Origin: Methylococcaceae bacterium
Lineage (GTDB): Bacteria; Pseudomonadota; Gammaproteobacteria; Methylococcales; Methylomonadaceae
DNA: 64,000 nt
NCBI GenBank assembly: GCA_030627205.1
Contig: DAOUSN010000001.1
Coordinates: 1 to 64,000, forward strand
Reading direction: 5' to 3'
The first letter of the stretch is position 1. Every line of letters starts with the position of its first letter. Shown piece after piece: positions 37,128-46,843 of this stretch. A program made the translations under genes and the position numbers. Under the pieces are notes generated by a model that was given only the letters and a program-made list of their open reading frames with translations, was not told where the DNA came from and searched no databases.

Positions 37128-37886
37128 TTAACGGCTAAATACCCATTCATTAGCGTTGGATAATAGTGGATTAAATTGATAATTTTCAAGATTAAAGTCC
37201 TTAAATGATTCGGGATTAACCAGCCGGTTTTCAATAATGAAATTCGCCATTAATCCACGTGCGCGTTTAGCATGAATGGCCACCACCTTATAAACACCTT
37301 GTTTATTTTCTTTAAACGACAGTGTTAAAATGTTAGCCTTCAAATTATTTGTTTTAATGGCCTTGAAATATTCATTTGAAGCTAAATTAATCATTAATGG
37401 CTGGTTATTATCTAAATCTTGATTAAGTAAGTCTGTTATTTGATTATCCCAAAATGCGTATAAATTACTACCATTCATATTATTAAGTCGAGTTCCCATT
37501 TCCAAACGATAAGGCTGAATTAAATCCAGAGGTCTTAACACACCATATAAACCTGATAATATCCGTAAATGCTGCTGTGCAAAATCAAAGTCCTCCGTCG
37601 TATACATCTCTGAGCTAATACCATTATAAACATCACCTTTAAACGCTAATAAAGCTTGCTTTGAATTTTCAAGTGAAAAAGGCAGAGTGAAGTCTTGAAA
37701 TCGTTGCCAATTAAGCATGCTTAATTTCTTACTAACTTTCATTAGCTTTGCTAATCTTTCTGGGTTTAATTTAATCAGTATTTTTATAAGTTGCTGACTT
37801 TGTTGTAATTGTCGTGGATAAGTAAATTCTGAATTAGCACTGAATAAAAAATCCTGAGTTTTAGATGGAGAAATAACAATAATCAT
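37128..37886 (-). CDS. yaaA: Peroxide stress protein YaaA (DUF328)
   Basis: YaaA lowers free iron during peroxide stress in E. coli. The 252 residues start MIIVISPSKTQDF and contain LMKVSKKLSMLNWQRFQDF, then ALLAFKGDVYNGI, LRILSGLYGVLRPLDLIQPYR and NLASNEYFKAI, all family hallmarks. No peroxide regulator is nearby. Confidence 0.95.
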   Translation of the reverse strand: MIIVISPSKTQDFLFSANSEFTYPRQLQQSQQLIKILIKLNPERLAKLMKVSKKLSMLNWQRFQDFTLPFSLENSKQALLAFKGDVYNGISSEMYTTEDFDFAQQHLRILSGLYGVLRPLDLIQPYRLEMGTRLNNMNGSNLYAFWDNQITDLLNQDLDNNQPLMINLASNEYFKAIKTNNLKANILTLSFKENKQGVYKVVAIHAKRARGLMANFIIENRLVNPESFKDFNLENYQFNPLLSNANEWVFSR

Positions 37887-38006
37887 TAGAAACCGATACC
37901 AAATTTAGTTAAATAGGATTATTTTAGTTAAAAAATAATAATTTTACATTTTTAAAAATTAAACTAGCTAAGTTTAATAAACTCAGGTATTATATTCGGT
38001 CTTTAC

Positions 38007-38096
38007 GGAGAGGTGGCTGAGTGGCCGAAAGCGGCGGTCTTGAAAACCGTTGAGGGTTTATCCCCTCCCAGGGTTCGAATCCCTGCCTCTCCGCCA
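38007..38096 (+). tRNA. tRNA-Ser (anticodon UGA)
   Basis: The 90-base sequence folds as a class II tRNA. The acceptor GGAGAGG pairs with CCTCTCC, followed by G-CCA. The anticodon stem GCGGT/ACCGT carries the loop CTTGAAA, giving anticodon TGA. A long variable arm (GAGGGTTTATCCCCTC) marks a serine tRNA, and GGTTCGAATCC is the T arm. CCA is encoded. Confidence 0.97.
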
Positions 38097-38121
38097 TTTA
38101 CTTAATATCCTATAGCCTACA

Positions 38122-38148
38122 AATCTTAATAGACAATTGATTAAGATT
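38122..38148 (+). terminator. Stem-loop after tRNA-Ser
   Basis: AATCTTAAT (38122-38130) and ATTAAGATT (38140-38148) form a 9-bp stem with a 9-base loop, 25 bases after the tRNA. It could end tRNA transcription, but there is no clear T-tract after it. The rest of the space before ispD shows nothing I can name. Confidence 0.3.
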
Positions 38149-38326
38149 AACTAAAGTATATCCGCTTCAATCCTTTAACACAAAATCTTTATAATCCTAC
38201 GGCTTTTCCTGTTGGAATAATACCTTCTTCCCAGTTTCTGTGCTAATTCTAATTTATTCTTTGAAAATAAACTAAAAGTATTGTTCTAAACTGCATAGTT
38301 TTTTACTAACAATTGGAATAATATTT

Positions 38327-39022
38327 ATGATGCACAATATAAACTACTACGCAGTCGTCCCCGCCGCAGGGGTTGGTAAACGAATGCAAACGAATAAACC
38401 TAAACAGTATCTACCTTTAATCGGTAAAACTGTTATTGAACAAACCCTATCACGTCTTTTAAATACCACTGTTTTTTCAGCTATTGCAGTTGCCATCTCA
38501 AAAGATGATCCTTATTGGGAAGCCTTAGAAATCAGCAGCCATTCAAAAATTATTCGTGCAAAAGGCGGTAAAGAACGGGCTGATTCCGTATTATCAGCTC
38601 TATGTGCTTTAGAAAATCAAGCCCATGATAATGATTGGGTTTTAGTCCACGATGCCGCCCGTCCTTGTATAACTTCTAAAGAAATACATCACTTAATTGA
38701 CTCGTTAAAAAATGAACCTTATGGGGGAATTTTAGCCTTAGCTTCACAGGATACGTTAAAACAAGTCACGGGTAATATAATTCAATCCACGATAGATAGA
38801 TCCAGCATTTGGCGTGCATTAACTCCACAAATGTTTCGTTATCGAATTTTGAAAAGTGCCTTAGAACAAACCGCAGGAAACCCTGAAATAACCGATGAAG
38901 CCAGTGCGGTTGAATTAATGGGCGGAATGGTTAAAATAGTTGAGGGAAATGCGGAAAATATTAAAATAACCCGCCCTGAAGATTTAGCTTTAGCTCAATT
39001 TTATTTGGAGAATCAAACATGA
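38327..39022 (+). CDS. ispD: 2-C-methyl-D-erythritol 4-phosphate cytidylyltransferase IspD
   Basis: IspD adds CMP to methylerythritol phosphate in the MEP isoprenoid pathway. The 231 residues carry [20 protein letters not shown] (about 9-28), then [11 protein letters not shown] (near 105) and [13 protein letters not shown] near 184. The stop overlaps the ispF start by 4 bases, the usual ispDF pairing. Confidence 0.97.
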   Translation: MMHNINYYAVVPAAGVGKRMQTNKPKQYLPLIGKTVIEQTLSRLLNTTVFSAIAVAISKDDPYWEALEISSHSKIIRAKGGKERADSVLSALCALENQAHDNDWVLVHDAARPCITSKEIHHLIDSLKNEPYGGILALASQDTLKQVTGNIIQSTIDRSSIWRALTPQMFRYRILKSALEQTAGNPEITDEASAVELMGGMVKIVEGNAENIKITRPEDLALAQFYLENQT

Positions 39023-39504
39023 TTAGAGTCGGTCAAGGCTATGATGTACACCGTTTTAAAGCGGGACGTGAGATTATTTTAGGCGGGGTTACAATTCCTT
39101 ATGAAAAAAGTTTAGAAGCCCATTCTGATGGTGATGTGGTTTTACACGCCCTTAGCGATGCCTTATTAGGCGCAGCATCATTAGGTGACATAGGCAAACA
39201 TTTTCCTGATACTGATCCTGAATTTAAAGGCGCAGATAGTCGAGTTTTGTTACGATATGTTTATAATATTGTTAAAGAAAAAGGTTATAAATTAGGGAAT
39301 GCTGATATAACAATCATCGCCCAATCCCCAAAAATGTTCCCTTATATTGTCAAAATGTGTGAAAACATCGCGGTTGATTTAGAAACCCCCGTTGATAATA
39401 TCAATGTTAAAGCTACCACCACAGAGAAACTAGGCTTTGAAGGACGAAAAGAAGGTATTGCTGTACAGGCTGTGGTTTTAATTGAGTCATTATCTCTTGT
39501 CTGA
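39019..39504 (+). CDS. ispF: 2-C-methyl-D-erythritol 2,4-cyclodiphosphate synthase IspF
   Basis: IspF cyclises the MEP-pathway intermediate with loss of CMP. The 161 residues have the zinc ligands Asp9 and His11 (GYDVHRF) and His43 in [18 protein letters not shown], plus the C-terminal [17 protein letters not shown]. It overlaps both ispD and truD, so all three are likely co-translated. Confidence 0.97.
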   Translation: MIRVGQGYDVHRFKAGREIILGGVTIPYEKSLEAHSDGDVVLHALSDALLGAASLGDIGKHFPDTDPEFKGADSRVLLRYVYNIVKEKGYKLGNADITIIAQSPKMFPYIVKMCENIAVDLETPVDNINVKATTTEKLGFEGRKEGIAVQAVVLIESLSLV

Positions 39505-40504
39505 ATTAATTACTCTCCCTCAATGGGCCTGGGCTTATGGTTCACCCAGCGCAACAGGAAATATAAAAACCCAAGCTAATGATTTTATTGTTGAAGAACA
39601 ATTACCTTTTCAAGCTGATGGTTTAGGGGAACATGTTTTTATACAAATTCAAAAACAAGGGGAAAATACCGATTACGTTGCCAGAGCTTTAGCGCGTATT
39701 GCTCAGGTTAGGCAGCGTGATATAGGCATCGCAGGACTCAAAGATCGTCATGCCCTCACAACACAATGGTTTAGTGTTTGGCTTCCTGGAAAAGTCGATC
39801 CTGATTGGTCTGAAATTGAAACAGAGGCGATTAAAGTCTTACAAAGTATCCGTCATAGTCGAAAACTTAAACGGGGCGTTTTAGTAGGTAATCAATTTCA
39901 TTTATTAATCCGTGATTTTTCAGGGGATCAAGTAAAGTGTGAACACCAACTTGAACAAATAAAAACTCAAGGATTCCCTAATTATTTTGGTGAACAACGG
40001 TTTGGGGTACAAGGACAAAATATTAATACTGCTTTAGCTTTATTTACAGGCACTCGAAAAATTAAACGTCCCCAACGAGGTATTTATTTATCGGCTGCCC
40101 GTGCTTATTTATTTAATCATATTCTCAGTCATCGTATTAAACAAATGACATGGAATCAAGTAATTGAGAATGATATTTTAATGTTTTCCGATTCAAAAAG
40201 TTTTTTTAAAGCAGAAAAAATTGATGATGAATTATTACAGCGTGTCAATAATGGCATTCTTCATCCAACGGGGTGTTTATATGGTCAAGGTGAAATTCTA
40301 ACTGATGAAAGGGTTATTATAGAAAAATATAATGACCTAATGACAGGTTTAATTAAGTTTGACCTAAAAAGTGATCGTCGAGTTTTACGGGTTATTCCTC
40401 AAAATTTACAGTGGCAATTTTCAAAGCAACAGTTACACTTAAGTTTCTTTTTACCCTCAGGAAGTTATGCAACTGCTTTGTTAAGGGAAATTATTAATTT
40501 TTAA
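39482..40504 (+). CDS. truD: tRNA pseudouridine(13) synthase TruD
   Basis: TruD makes pseudouridine 13 in tRNA-Glu. The 340 residues contain [18 protein letters not shown] with catalytic Asp88, the [11 protein letters not shown] motif and [12 protein letters not shown]. No ATG is available; the start is taken as TTG at 39482, overlapping ispF by 23 bases, though a TTG five codons later is possible. ispD-ispF-truD is a standard gammaproteobacterial cluster. Confidence 0.95.
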   Translation: MSHYLLSELITLPQWAWAYGSPSATGNIKTQANDFIVEEQLPFQADGLGEHVFIQIQKQGENTDYVARALARIAQVRQRDIGIAGLKDRHALTTQWFSVWLPGKVDPDWSEIETEAIKVLQSIRHSRKLKRGVLVGNQFHLLIRDFSGDQVKCEHQLEQIKTQGFPNYFGEQRFGVQGQNINTALALFTGTRKIKRPQRGIYLSAARAYLFNHILSHRIKQMTWNQVIENDILMFSDSKSFFKAEKIDDELLQRVNNGILHPTGCLYGQGEILTDERVIIEKYNDLMTGLIKFDLKSDRRVLRVIPQNLQWQFSKQQLHLSFFLPSGSYATALLREIINF

Positions 40505-40515
40505 GTGAGACTTCT

Positions 40516-41331
40516 ATGGATATTATACAAGCAATTGCTTTAGCAATTTTACAAGGATTGACTGAATTCTTACCCATTTCAAGTTCCGCCCATTTAATGT
40601 TATTACCCATATTAATGGGCTGGGAAGATCAAGGACTTGCCTTTGATGTTGCGGTACATATTGGTACATTAACCGCAGTCGTTGTTTTTTATCGTCATGA
40701 TTTATTACAAATAACCAAAGCATGGGGCGGCTCTCTTATGGGTCAAGGTCTAAATGATGATGCCAGAGTTGCATGGTATGTGTTATTAGGAACAATTCCC
40801 GTGGGGTTAGTTGGAATATCTTTATCAGATAACGCAGAAACAATGTTGCGCTCCCCCATTGTTGTTGCCATAGCAACGATTGTATTTGCGATATTACTCT
40901 GGATTGCAGAAAAAAAAGCGACGGAAAAACGGGATACGATTACCTTATTAGATGCTATTTTAATAGGATTATTTCAGGCAGTCGCGCTTATTCCAGGAAC
41001 ATCACGCTCAGGAATCACTATTACCGCAGGTTTATTAACGGGATTAAAACGCGAACAAGCAGCACGATTTTCATTTTTACTTTCTATTCCAGTTATTTCA
41101 TTAGCAGGAATGCTTAAATCATGGGAATTATATCAAACTACAGAGCCTGTTAACTGGGGATTTATGGCACTGGGTGCAGCTTTATCTGGCTTAGTTGCTT
41201 ATTTTAGTATTGGTTGGTTTTTGAAGTTTTTAAATAAGGTTGGGATGTTACCTTTTGTCTATTATCGTTTTGCATTGGGTATTTTTTTATTATGGTTATG
41301 TAAGGATTTAATCCCTTTTCCTGTCATTTAA
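40516..41331 (+). CDS. uppP: Undecaprenyl-diphosphatase UppP (BacA)
   Basis: UppP dephosphorylates undecaprenyl diphosphate so the lipid carrier can be reused for cell-wall synthesis. The 271-residue membrane protein has the conserved LQGLTEFLPISSSAHL (about 12-27, with Glu17) and ALIPGTSRSGITI (near 157-169), and about eight membrane segments. It follows truD by 11 bases and may share its transcript. Confidence 0.96.
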   Translation: MDIIQAIALAILQGLTEFLPISSSAHLMLLPILMGWEDQGLAFDVAVHIGTLTAVVVFYRHDLLQITKAWGGSLMGQGLNDDARVAWYVLLGTIPVGLVGISLSDNAETMLRSPIVVAIATIVFAILLWIAEKKATEKRDTITLLDAILIGLFQAVALIPGTSRSGITITAGLLTGLKREQAARFSFLLSIPVISLAGMLKSWELYQTTEPVNWGFMALGAALSGLVAYFSIGWFLKFLNKVGMLPFVYYRFALGIFLLWLCKDLIPFPVI

Positions 41332-41388
41332 CGACACTATAAATGATAGTATGTATGGAATACATAATTAACATTCAGCAGGTAATTC

Positions 41389-43023
41389 ATGAGTAATACC
41401 AAATTCAGGGGTATTCCCGAAAATAATAATTTTGAAATCCCCTTCAAACTCGAAAAAAAACCATTACTTGACTGGTTAAATACACTATCAAGAGCTGATA
41501 GTAAAGTTGCCTGCCTACAGCTTTTACGGCTATTACAAACGCTAAATGAAGCCAATATCAGTTCTAAAAAACGAATTATTTTTTTAACCCTTATTGCAGA
41601 GTACTTAAAAAGCTATATTAACCATCTTGAAGGGGTTTGTTGGGACGTAGGATTCCCTTTGACAATAGATGAAAGAGTTTACGCAGAAGCCGTGACTTGG
41701 AATTATTTATTGTTAAGCCAAGGTTTTTTTATTGCCGCAGAAGATACCATTGCAAAACAAGATGCCGCCTTTGCATTAGCCATTGCATTACAGGCAAAAA
41801 GACAAGCACAGTTACATATTGCAGCGGTTTATTCACTCCCTACCGATGGTTTTTGGAAAGAAATCTATCAAATATTTATGGTCGCAGAAAAGAGAAGTCT
41901 CTTAGATATTAAAGTAAAAAAGCTTAAAGATATTACTATTGCCACTATTTTTAAAAAAATATTTATATTTCATACTTGTGATACCAATCAATTTCGCGCC
42001 AGAGATATGCAGACTATTTTTTATTTTTTAGATAATGTTTGTGAGAATGTATTAATTCAGCAAAAGGATGATAAGGAGCTTACTTTATTTTCATTTGATT
42101 TAGAAAGTGATATTCCTCCTATTCAACAAAATAATAAAATCATTACATCAACTAGTCTTCGTTATTTTTCTCCTGTTATTGTTGCTCATGAAATTTACAA
42201 TATCCTTAAACAGGGAGACGCTTGGAATGGCACAATAAAGTCAATTAATACCACGTTATTTTTACGTGTTATAAAAACTTTAGGTTTAGGACAAAAAAGA
42301 AAATATACCCGTATAGATGATGGGCATCAAGTATTAGGGGTAATTGGTTTTGATGATATTGTTAGTTTTTTACGTAAAAATAAAGCACCATCTCCTAATC
42401 TTACTCAAGAAAAAAATGAAAATCAAAAGATAACAAGAGGTTCAGAAAAATTAAAACTTTATATTAAAAATAAGAGTTCAACTGAACATGATGATAAAGA
42501 ACCAATTGAAAATACATTAACAGATACTCTTTGGCAAGTCCCAACATTAATTGATACGAGTGATAAAGAAATTAATGTTAAAGAAATACATATTTTTGAT
42601 AGTTCTGCTAAAGGTTATTCTGTTTATTGGAATGATTCTAATACCAAAATAAAAGCAAAAATAGGTGATGTATTTGGTATTATTTCTAGGGATGAAAAAC
42701 GTTTAGAAATCGCACTTATTAGGAGAATTTCAATGAGTGGCGGTGATAACTTTAGATTTGGAGCAGAGGTTATTGGCTTTGAATCAGAAGTGGTTTATAT
42801 TTGTCATCCTGAGGATAAAGAACGTTATATTTGGGCTATTTTTATTCCAGGAATTAAAGCATTAGGTCAGGCTGATACGCTTATTTTTTCAATTGGAAGT
42901 TTCAAAGCAGGTGATCAAATTTATATTTATAAAGGTAAGCAGGAAACCCAAGGGTTAGTTGTCAAAGAATTACATTCAACCTCAGGCATCATTTTGGTCG
43001 AGCTTGCTTACCCTTTTAAATAA
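41389..43023 (+). CDS. Conserved protein with possible PilZ-like C-terminus (544 aa)
   Basis: The N-terminal 300 residues are helical (PLLDWLNTLSRADSKVACLQ, then LLRLLQTLNEANISS and HLEGVCWDVGFPLT), with no signal peptide. From about 395 a strand-rich region follows: SSAKGYSVYW, IKAKIGDVFGIISRDEKRLE, then IALIRRISMSGGDNFRFGAE and VIGFESEVV. This reads like a PilZ-type beta barrel ('G..v.w.....v..Gdl..i......w..g.iRwi......f..Gve..'), though the arginine-rich entry (RxxxR) of c-di-GMP-binding PilZ domains is not clear. The 3' end overlaps the convergent TRAP gene by 42 bases. An HD-GYP gene lies just beyond. Function is unassigned. Confidence 0.6.
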   Translation: MSNTKFRGIPENNNFEIPFKLEKKPLLDWLNTLSRADSKVACLQLLRLLQTLNEANISSKKRIIFLTLIAEYLKSYINHLEGVCWDVGFPLTIDERVYAEAVTWNYLLLSQGFFIAAEDTIAKQDAAFALAIALQAKRQAQLHIAAVYSLPTDGFWKEIYQIFMVAEKRSLLDIKVKKLKDITIATIFKKIFIFHTCDTNQFRARDMQTIFYFLDNVCENVLIQQKDDKELTLFSFDLESDIPPIQQNNKIITSTSLRYFSPVIVAHEIYNILKQGDAWNGTIKSINTTLFLRVIKTLGLGQKRKYTRIDDGHQVLGVIGFDDIVSFLRKNKAPSPNLTQEKNENQKITRGSEKLKLYIKNKSSTEHDDKEPIENTLTDTLWQVPTLIDTSDKEINVKEIHIFDSSAKGYSVYWNDSNTKIKAKIGDVFGIISRDEKRLEIALIRRISMSGGDNFRFGAEVIGFESEVVYICHPEDKERYIWAIFIPGIKALGQADTLIFSIGSFKAGDQIYIYKGKQETQGLVVKELHSTSGIILVELAYPFK

Positions 43024-43494
43024 TGAATCAATAGCGGTTAATAAGTAGCGACAACCGATAAGCATAAAAGCAACAGGAATAATTATTTCGCATAACCAAC
43101 TGGGAATTATTGCAAAAGCGATGCTCCCTTGCTGATACTCAGAATAAATAAATAAGCTACTATGATAACTAATAATAAAACAAATAATTGAACTGAACAA
43201 ATTATTAAAACATTTTAACCGGTGTTGCATTGGTTTTGATAGTCTATTTATTAGCGCGTCAATTGCTAAATGCTTATGATCGCGGCTGGCTAACATTGCT
43301 CCTAATAAGGCTAACCATAAAACGGTAATACGAATATAAGACTCCGCCCATAAAAGTCCTGAATCGAATAAGTTTCGCATAATAATTTGTATCGTAGCAA
43401 TCACTATCATTGACAGTAAAAGTCCGATAGTAATTCCCACTTCGGTTTTTAACAAAATTTGGTGTACTTTAAATGACCAGTTAAATAATTGCAT
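42982..43494 (-). CDS. TRAP transporter small permease (DctQ type), orphan
   Basis: The 170-residue protein has four membrane segments (about 17-38, 52-72, 92-114, 130-152) and the DctQ wording IQIIMRNLFDSGLLWAESYI, then RITVLWLALLGAMLASRDHK and H-L-A-I-D. TRAP systems import carboxylates using a periplasmic receptor (DctP) and a large permease (DctM). Neither lies next to this gene, which converges on and overlaps the preceding plus-strand gene by 42 bases. It may work with distant partners or be a leftover of a lost operon. Confidence 0.85.
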   Translation of the reverse strand: MQLFNWSFKVHQILLKTEVGITIGLLLSMIVIATIQIIMRNLFDSGLLWAESYIRITVLWLALLGAMLASRDHKHLAIDALINRLSKPMQHRLKCFNNLFSSIICFIISYHSSLFIYSEYQQGSIAFAIIPSWLCEIIIPVAFMLIGCRYLLTAIDSLFKRVSKLDQNDA

Positions 43495-43730
43495 AGTTTA
43501 GATAAAATTAAGTTACTTATTTCCTACTTCACTGTTATCCTAACATTTTTTACTTTTAAATGTTTTTTTTGACCACTCTTTAAAATTTCAATTATTATTG
43601 AAATTTAGGGTTAACTAAATTATCAAAGCAGTTTCAAATACGGTTTTCGGAATTATGAACACCAAGCTGTCAAATATCTGATCTACCATTATCTAATATA
43701 ATATTCTTTTTATAGAAATAAGGTTTAACA

Positions 43731-45026
43731 ATGAGTAAGTCTAACTACGATATAAGCGTTCAGGTTTCAACGTTAATTATAGGGATGTATATTGCTAGAC
43801 TTGATAAAGACTGGCAAGAATCTTCATTTTCATTTCAGGGTTTTTTAATTGAAAATAAAGCACAAATTAAAACCTTACAGAAAGAATGTGATTATATTTA
43901 TGTTGATATTAATAAAAGTTCAGCAACAGTACAACGTCAATTAAAGCCGAAATCAACGCCTAAACCCACATCTTTTTTTAATAAATTAAAAAATAAAATA
44001 ATAAATACTCAAACCACACATGCTTATGAAAAAACCAATAAGCTCAAGGATATTATTGAGCTTAGAGTTTCGACTAAAACGATTACTCCTCCTAAAAGAG
44101 AATTATCTTTTGATAAGGAAATTAATAATGCAAAAAAGGTAGTTTCTATTAATAGGCATTTAATTCAAGACTTTATGTCTCATGTAAAAAAAGGCGGAAC
44201 AATTGATCTTTTAGTAGCTGAGGATGGAGTTCAGCAATGTATTAATAGTGTATTACGTTCACCAGATACTGTTTTATTAATGTCACAGTTACAAAGTAAA
44301 CATCAATCTATTTGGCAGCATAGTATGAATGTTTCTGTACTCGCTATTAATCTTGGACGTTATCTTAACTTAGAAGAAAAAGAGTTAATAACTCTAGGTT
44401 TGTGTGGAATGCTGCATGATATAGGTAAACTAATGATTTCTAAAGATTTAATTTCTATAGCAGAAAATAAGCAAGATTTTATTAATTCACATACTGTTTT
44501 AGGACGGGATATTCTACAAAGGTGTTCTGGGAGTTTAGCAAAAATCGTAGCAGAAGTCGCCTACACTCACCATGAACGCTTAGATGGAAAAGGGTTTCCA
44601 CAAAGACTTACCGCTGAACAAATATCTCCTTATGCAAAAATGATTGCCATAATCGCACTATATGATAGCTTAACAATTGACACAAATAAGACAAAAGGTT
44701 TAACCCATTATGAGGCAATTTCACAAATATTATCTAAAGTAGAAACACACTTTGATAGAACACTTGTTGATAGTTTTAACCAATGTATTGGTACTTATCC
44801 TGTAGGTTGTATCGTAGAAATGAATACAGGTGAAGTTGCAATGGTAGTTGAATCACATGATGAGCATAGGCTAAGACCTAAAATTATATTATTAACAACG
44901 GTTGATAAAAAACCTCGACCTAAAAAAATAATAAATTTAGCAGAGTCTAATAATATTTTAAGTGAGGCTAGTCACTATACAATTCGTAGTATTATTCGTA
45001 AAGATCTTTACCCAATTAATATTTAA
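43731..45026 (+). CDS. HD-GYP domain protein, probable c-di-GMP phosphodiesterase
   Basis: The 431 residues start with a DUF3391-type N-terminal domain (VQVSTLIIGMYIARLDKDWQ, then CDYIYVDINKS) that ends around 120. The HD-GYP domain follows: HSMNVSVLAINLGRYLN, the metal pair His229-Asp230 in GMLHDIGKLM, then YTHHERLDGKGFPQRL (279-294, the GYP loop reading GFP). AKMIAIIALYDSLT comes next. HD-GYP enzymes hydrolyse cyclic di-GMP and lower biofilm signals. It is a single gene with its own promoter region. Confidence 0.92.
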   Translation: MSKSNYDISVQVSTLIIGMYIARLDKDWQESSFSFQGFLIENKAQIKTLQKECDYIYVDINKSSATVQRQLKPKSTPKPTSFFNKLKNKIINTQTTHAYEKTNKLKDIIELRVSTKTITPPKRELSFDKEINNAKKVVSINRHLIQDFMSHVKKGGTIDLLVAEDGVQQCINSVLRSPDTVLLMSQLQSKHQSIWQHSMNVSVLAINLGRYLNLEEKELITLGLCGMLHDIGKLMISKDLISIAENKQDFINSHTVLGRDILQRCSGSLAKIVAEVAYTHHERLDGKGFPQRLTAEQISPYAKMIAIIALYDSLTIDTNKTKGLTHYEAISQILSKVETHFDRTLVDSFNQCIGTYPVGCIVEMNTGEVAMVVESHDEHRLRPKIILLTTVDKKPRPKKIINLAESNNILSEASHYTIRSIIRKDLYPINI

Positions 45027-45187
45027 TCATGTTATCAACTTAATTAACAAATGTACTCATAATTGATTTTATAGATTTCCAGTCCTAAAGTAGCTACCAA
45101 TTATTTAACCCTATTTCTTAACTTTGGCTAAGAAGGGATAAGTTTAAAGAAACAGAATCGCATGTTAAGACCATTTGTTTTATCCCT

Positions 45188-46843
45188 CTAATGCTCTAAT
45201 GCTCGATATTTTTCACGTAAATTATTACGAATATTAATCGCAAACATATTTAACCCAATAATCACAACCACTAATAATAACGAGGTCGCATAAACTAAAG
45301 GACGGGCGGCTTCAACATTTGGGCTTTGAAAACCTACATCATAAATATGAAATCCTAAGTGCATAAATTTACGTTCTAAATGCAAATAAGGAAAATTACC
45401 ATCTAAGGGTAAGGTTGGGGCTAATTTTACTACGCCGACTAACATTAAGGGGGCAACTTCACCTGCCGCTCGTGCGACTGCTAAAATTAATCCTGTCATC
45501 ATTGCTGGACTTGCCATCGGTAAAATTGTTCGCCATAAAGTTTCAGCTTTAGTCGCTCCTAGAGCTAAACTACCTTCTCGAATAGATTTAGGAATGCGTG
45601 ATAAGCCTTCTTCCGTAGAAACAATAACGACCGGCAAAGTGAGTAAGGCAAGCGTTAATGAAGCCCACATTAACCCTGGTGTTCCAAATACAGGGGCTGG
45701 TGCTGATTCTGGATAAAATAATTCATCAATATTTCCCCCTAAAATATAAACAAAAAAACCAAGTCCAAAAATTCCATAAACAATAGAGGGAACGCCAGAT
45801 AAATTATTAACTGCAATCCGAATTAAACGGGTGGTAAACCCTTGTTTAGCATATTCGCGTAAATAGACTGCGGCAATAACACCAAAGGGCGTTACGATAA
45901 CCGCCATTAACATCACCATCATTATCGTGCCAAAAATAGCAGGAAAAATACCGCCTTCGGTATTAGCTTCTCGGGGTTCTTCAACGATAAACTCAATAAA
46001 CTTTTCCCCATAATGCCAGATTTTAGCCACCATGCTCATTGCATTAGGTTGATAAATACGAACGCATTTTTCTAAAGAAATTTCAAGTTCTTGTCCATTG
46101 GCAGATTTAACAATTAAGCTATCCATTTCGATTTGATGGTAAAGTTTAGCTAGTTGTTGCTGTAATACTTTATAATCGGCATCATACTGTTTTTTTTGTT
46201 CAAGAATTTCTTCCTCAGCCGCTTTATCCCATTGTTTATCTATTTCTAATCGCCGCTGTTTTAATCGTAATCTTTCTAAGCCATAATTTATTTTTCCCAC
46301 TTCCCCATTTTGTAAGTCTTTAATAGTTTCAAAAATTTCTAAGACTTTTTCTAATCGTGGCTGTAGTGCAGACCATGCTTTTTCTTCGGTTGCAATAACT
46401 TTACCTTCTGACTTTAGCGCAACTAAATAACCGTAAAAATTCCCCCATTCACGTCGTTCAATGACAATGGCGTGTGCAGGAGATTGCTCCGCTTTTATCT
46501 TATGGGCATCTATCCAACGAAAATCTATGCCTGTTAAATCACGATTCCCCACTTTTAATAGATGCTGAACTAAATGATCAGCTTTTGGATCTAATTTATA
46601 ATTAGAGGCTCGTGCTTGTCGTGCAGACATGACGGTACTATCAACCAACTCACCCATAATTTTTGCGGTTTTACCTGAGTCTTGATACTCATATTCAATC
46701 ACTTCCGCAGGCCAATAATGCCCTAATCCTCTAACCGCAACGAGGAGCAATAAACCGACGACTAAAATCAGTGAAATACTGACAGCGGCGGCATTCATCC
46801 AAATCCACGGTGAACCACTTTTAAACCATTGTTTTATTATCAT
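45188..46843 (-). CDS. pstA: Phosphate ABC transporter permease PstA (long form)
   Basis: PstA with PstC forms the membrane channel of the high-affinity phosphate importer. The 551 residues are about twice the E. coli length, because a large extracytoplasmic and coiled-coil region (about 60-290, with repeated Glu/Lys helices) precedes the permease core. The core has the conserved EEGLSRIPKSIREGSLALGA and TKAETLWRTILPMASPA (the EAA loop). The start overlaps the pstC stop by ATGA. The ATPase gene pstB is not next but near 60 kb. Confidence 0.95.
   Translation of the reverse strand: MIIKQWFKSGSPWIWMNAAAVSISLILVVGLLLLVAVRGLGHYWPAEVIEYEYQDSGKTAKIMGELVDSTVMSARQARASNYKLDPKADHLVQHLLKVGNRDLTGIDFRWIDAHKIKAEQSPAHAIVIERREWGNFYGYLVALKSEGKVIATEEKAWSALQPRLEKVLEIFETIKDLQNGEVGKINYGLERLRLKQRRLEIDKQWDKAAEEEILEQKKQYDADYKVLQQQLAKLYHQIEMDSLIVKSANGQELEISLEKCVRIYQPNAMSMVAKIWHYGEKFIEFIVEEPREANTEGGIFPAIFGTIMMVMLMAVIVTPFGVIAAVYLREYAKQGFTTRLIRIAVNNLSGVPSIVYGIFGLGFFVYILGGNIDELFYPESAPAPVFGTPGLMWASLTLALLTLPVVIVSTEEGLSRIPKSIREGSLALGATKAETLWRTILPMASPAMMTGLILAVARAAGEVAPLMLVGVVKLAPTLPLDGNFPYLHLERKFMHLGFHIYDVGFQSPNVEAARPLVYATSLLLVVVIIGLNMFAINIRNNLREKYRALEH

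Noticed and set aside
45109-45140. Stem TTCTTA/TAAGAA with outer CCC/GGG between HD-GYP and pstA
   Set aside because: Bulged stem and no T-tract on either strand; could be chance in AT-rich DNA.
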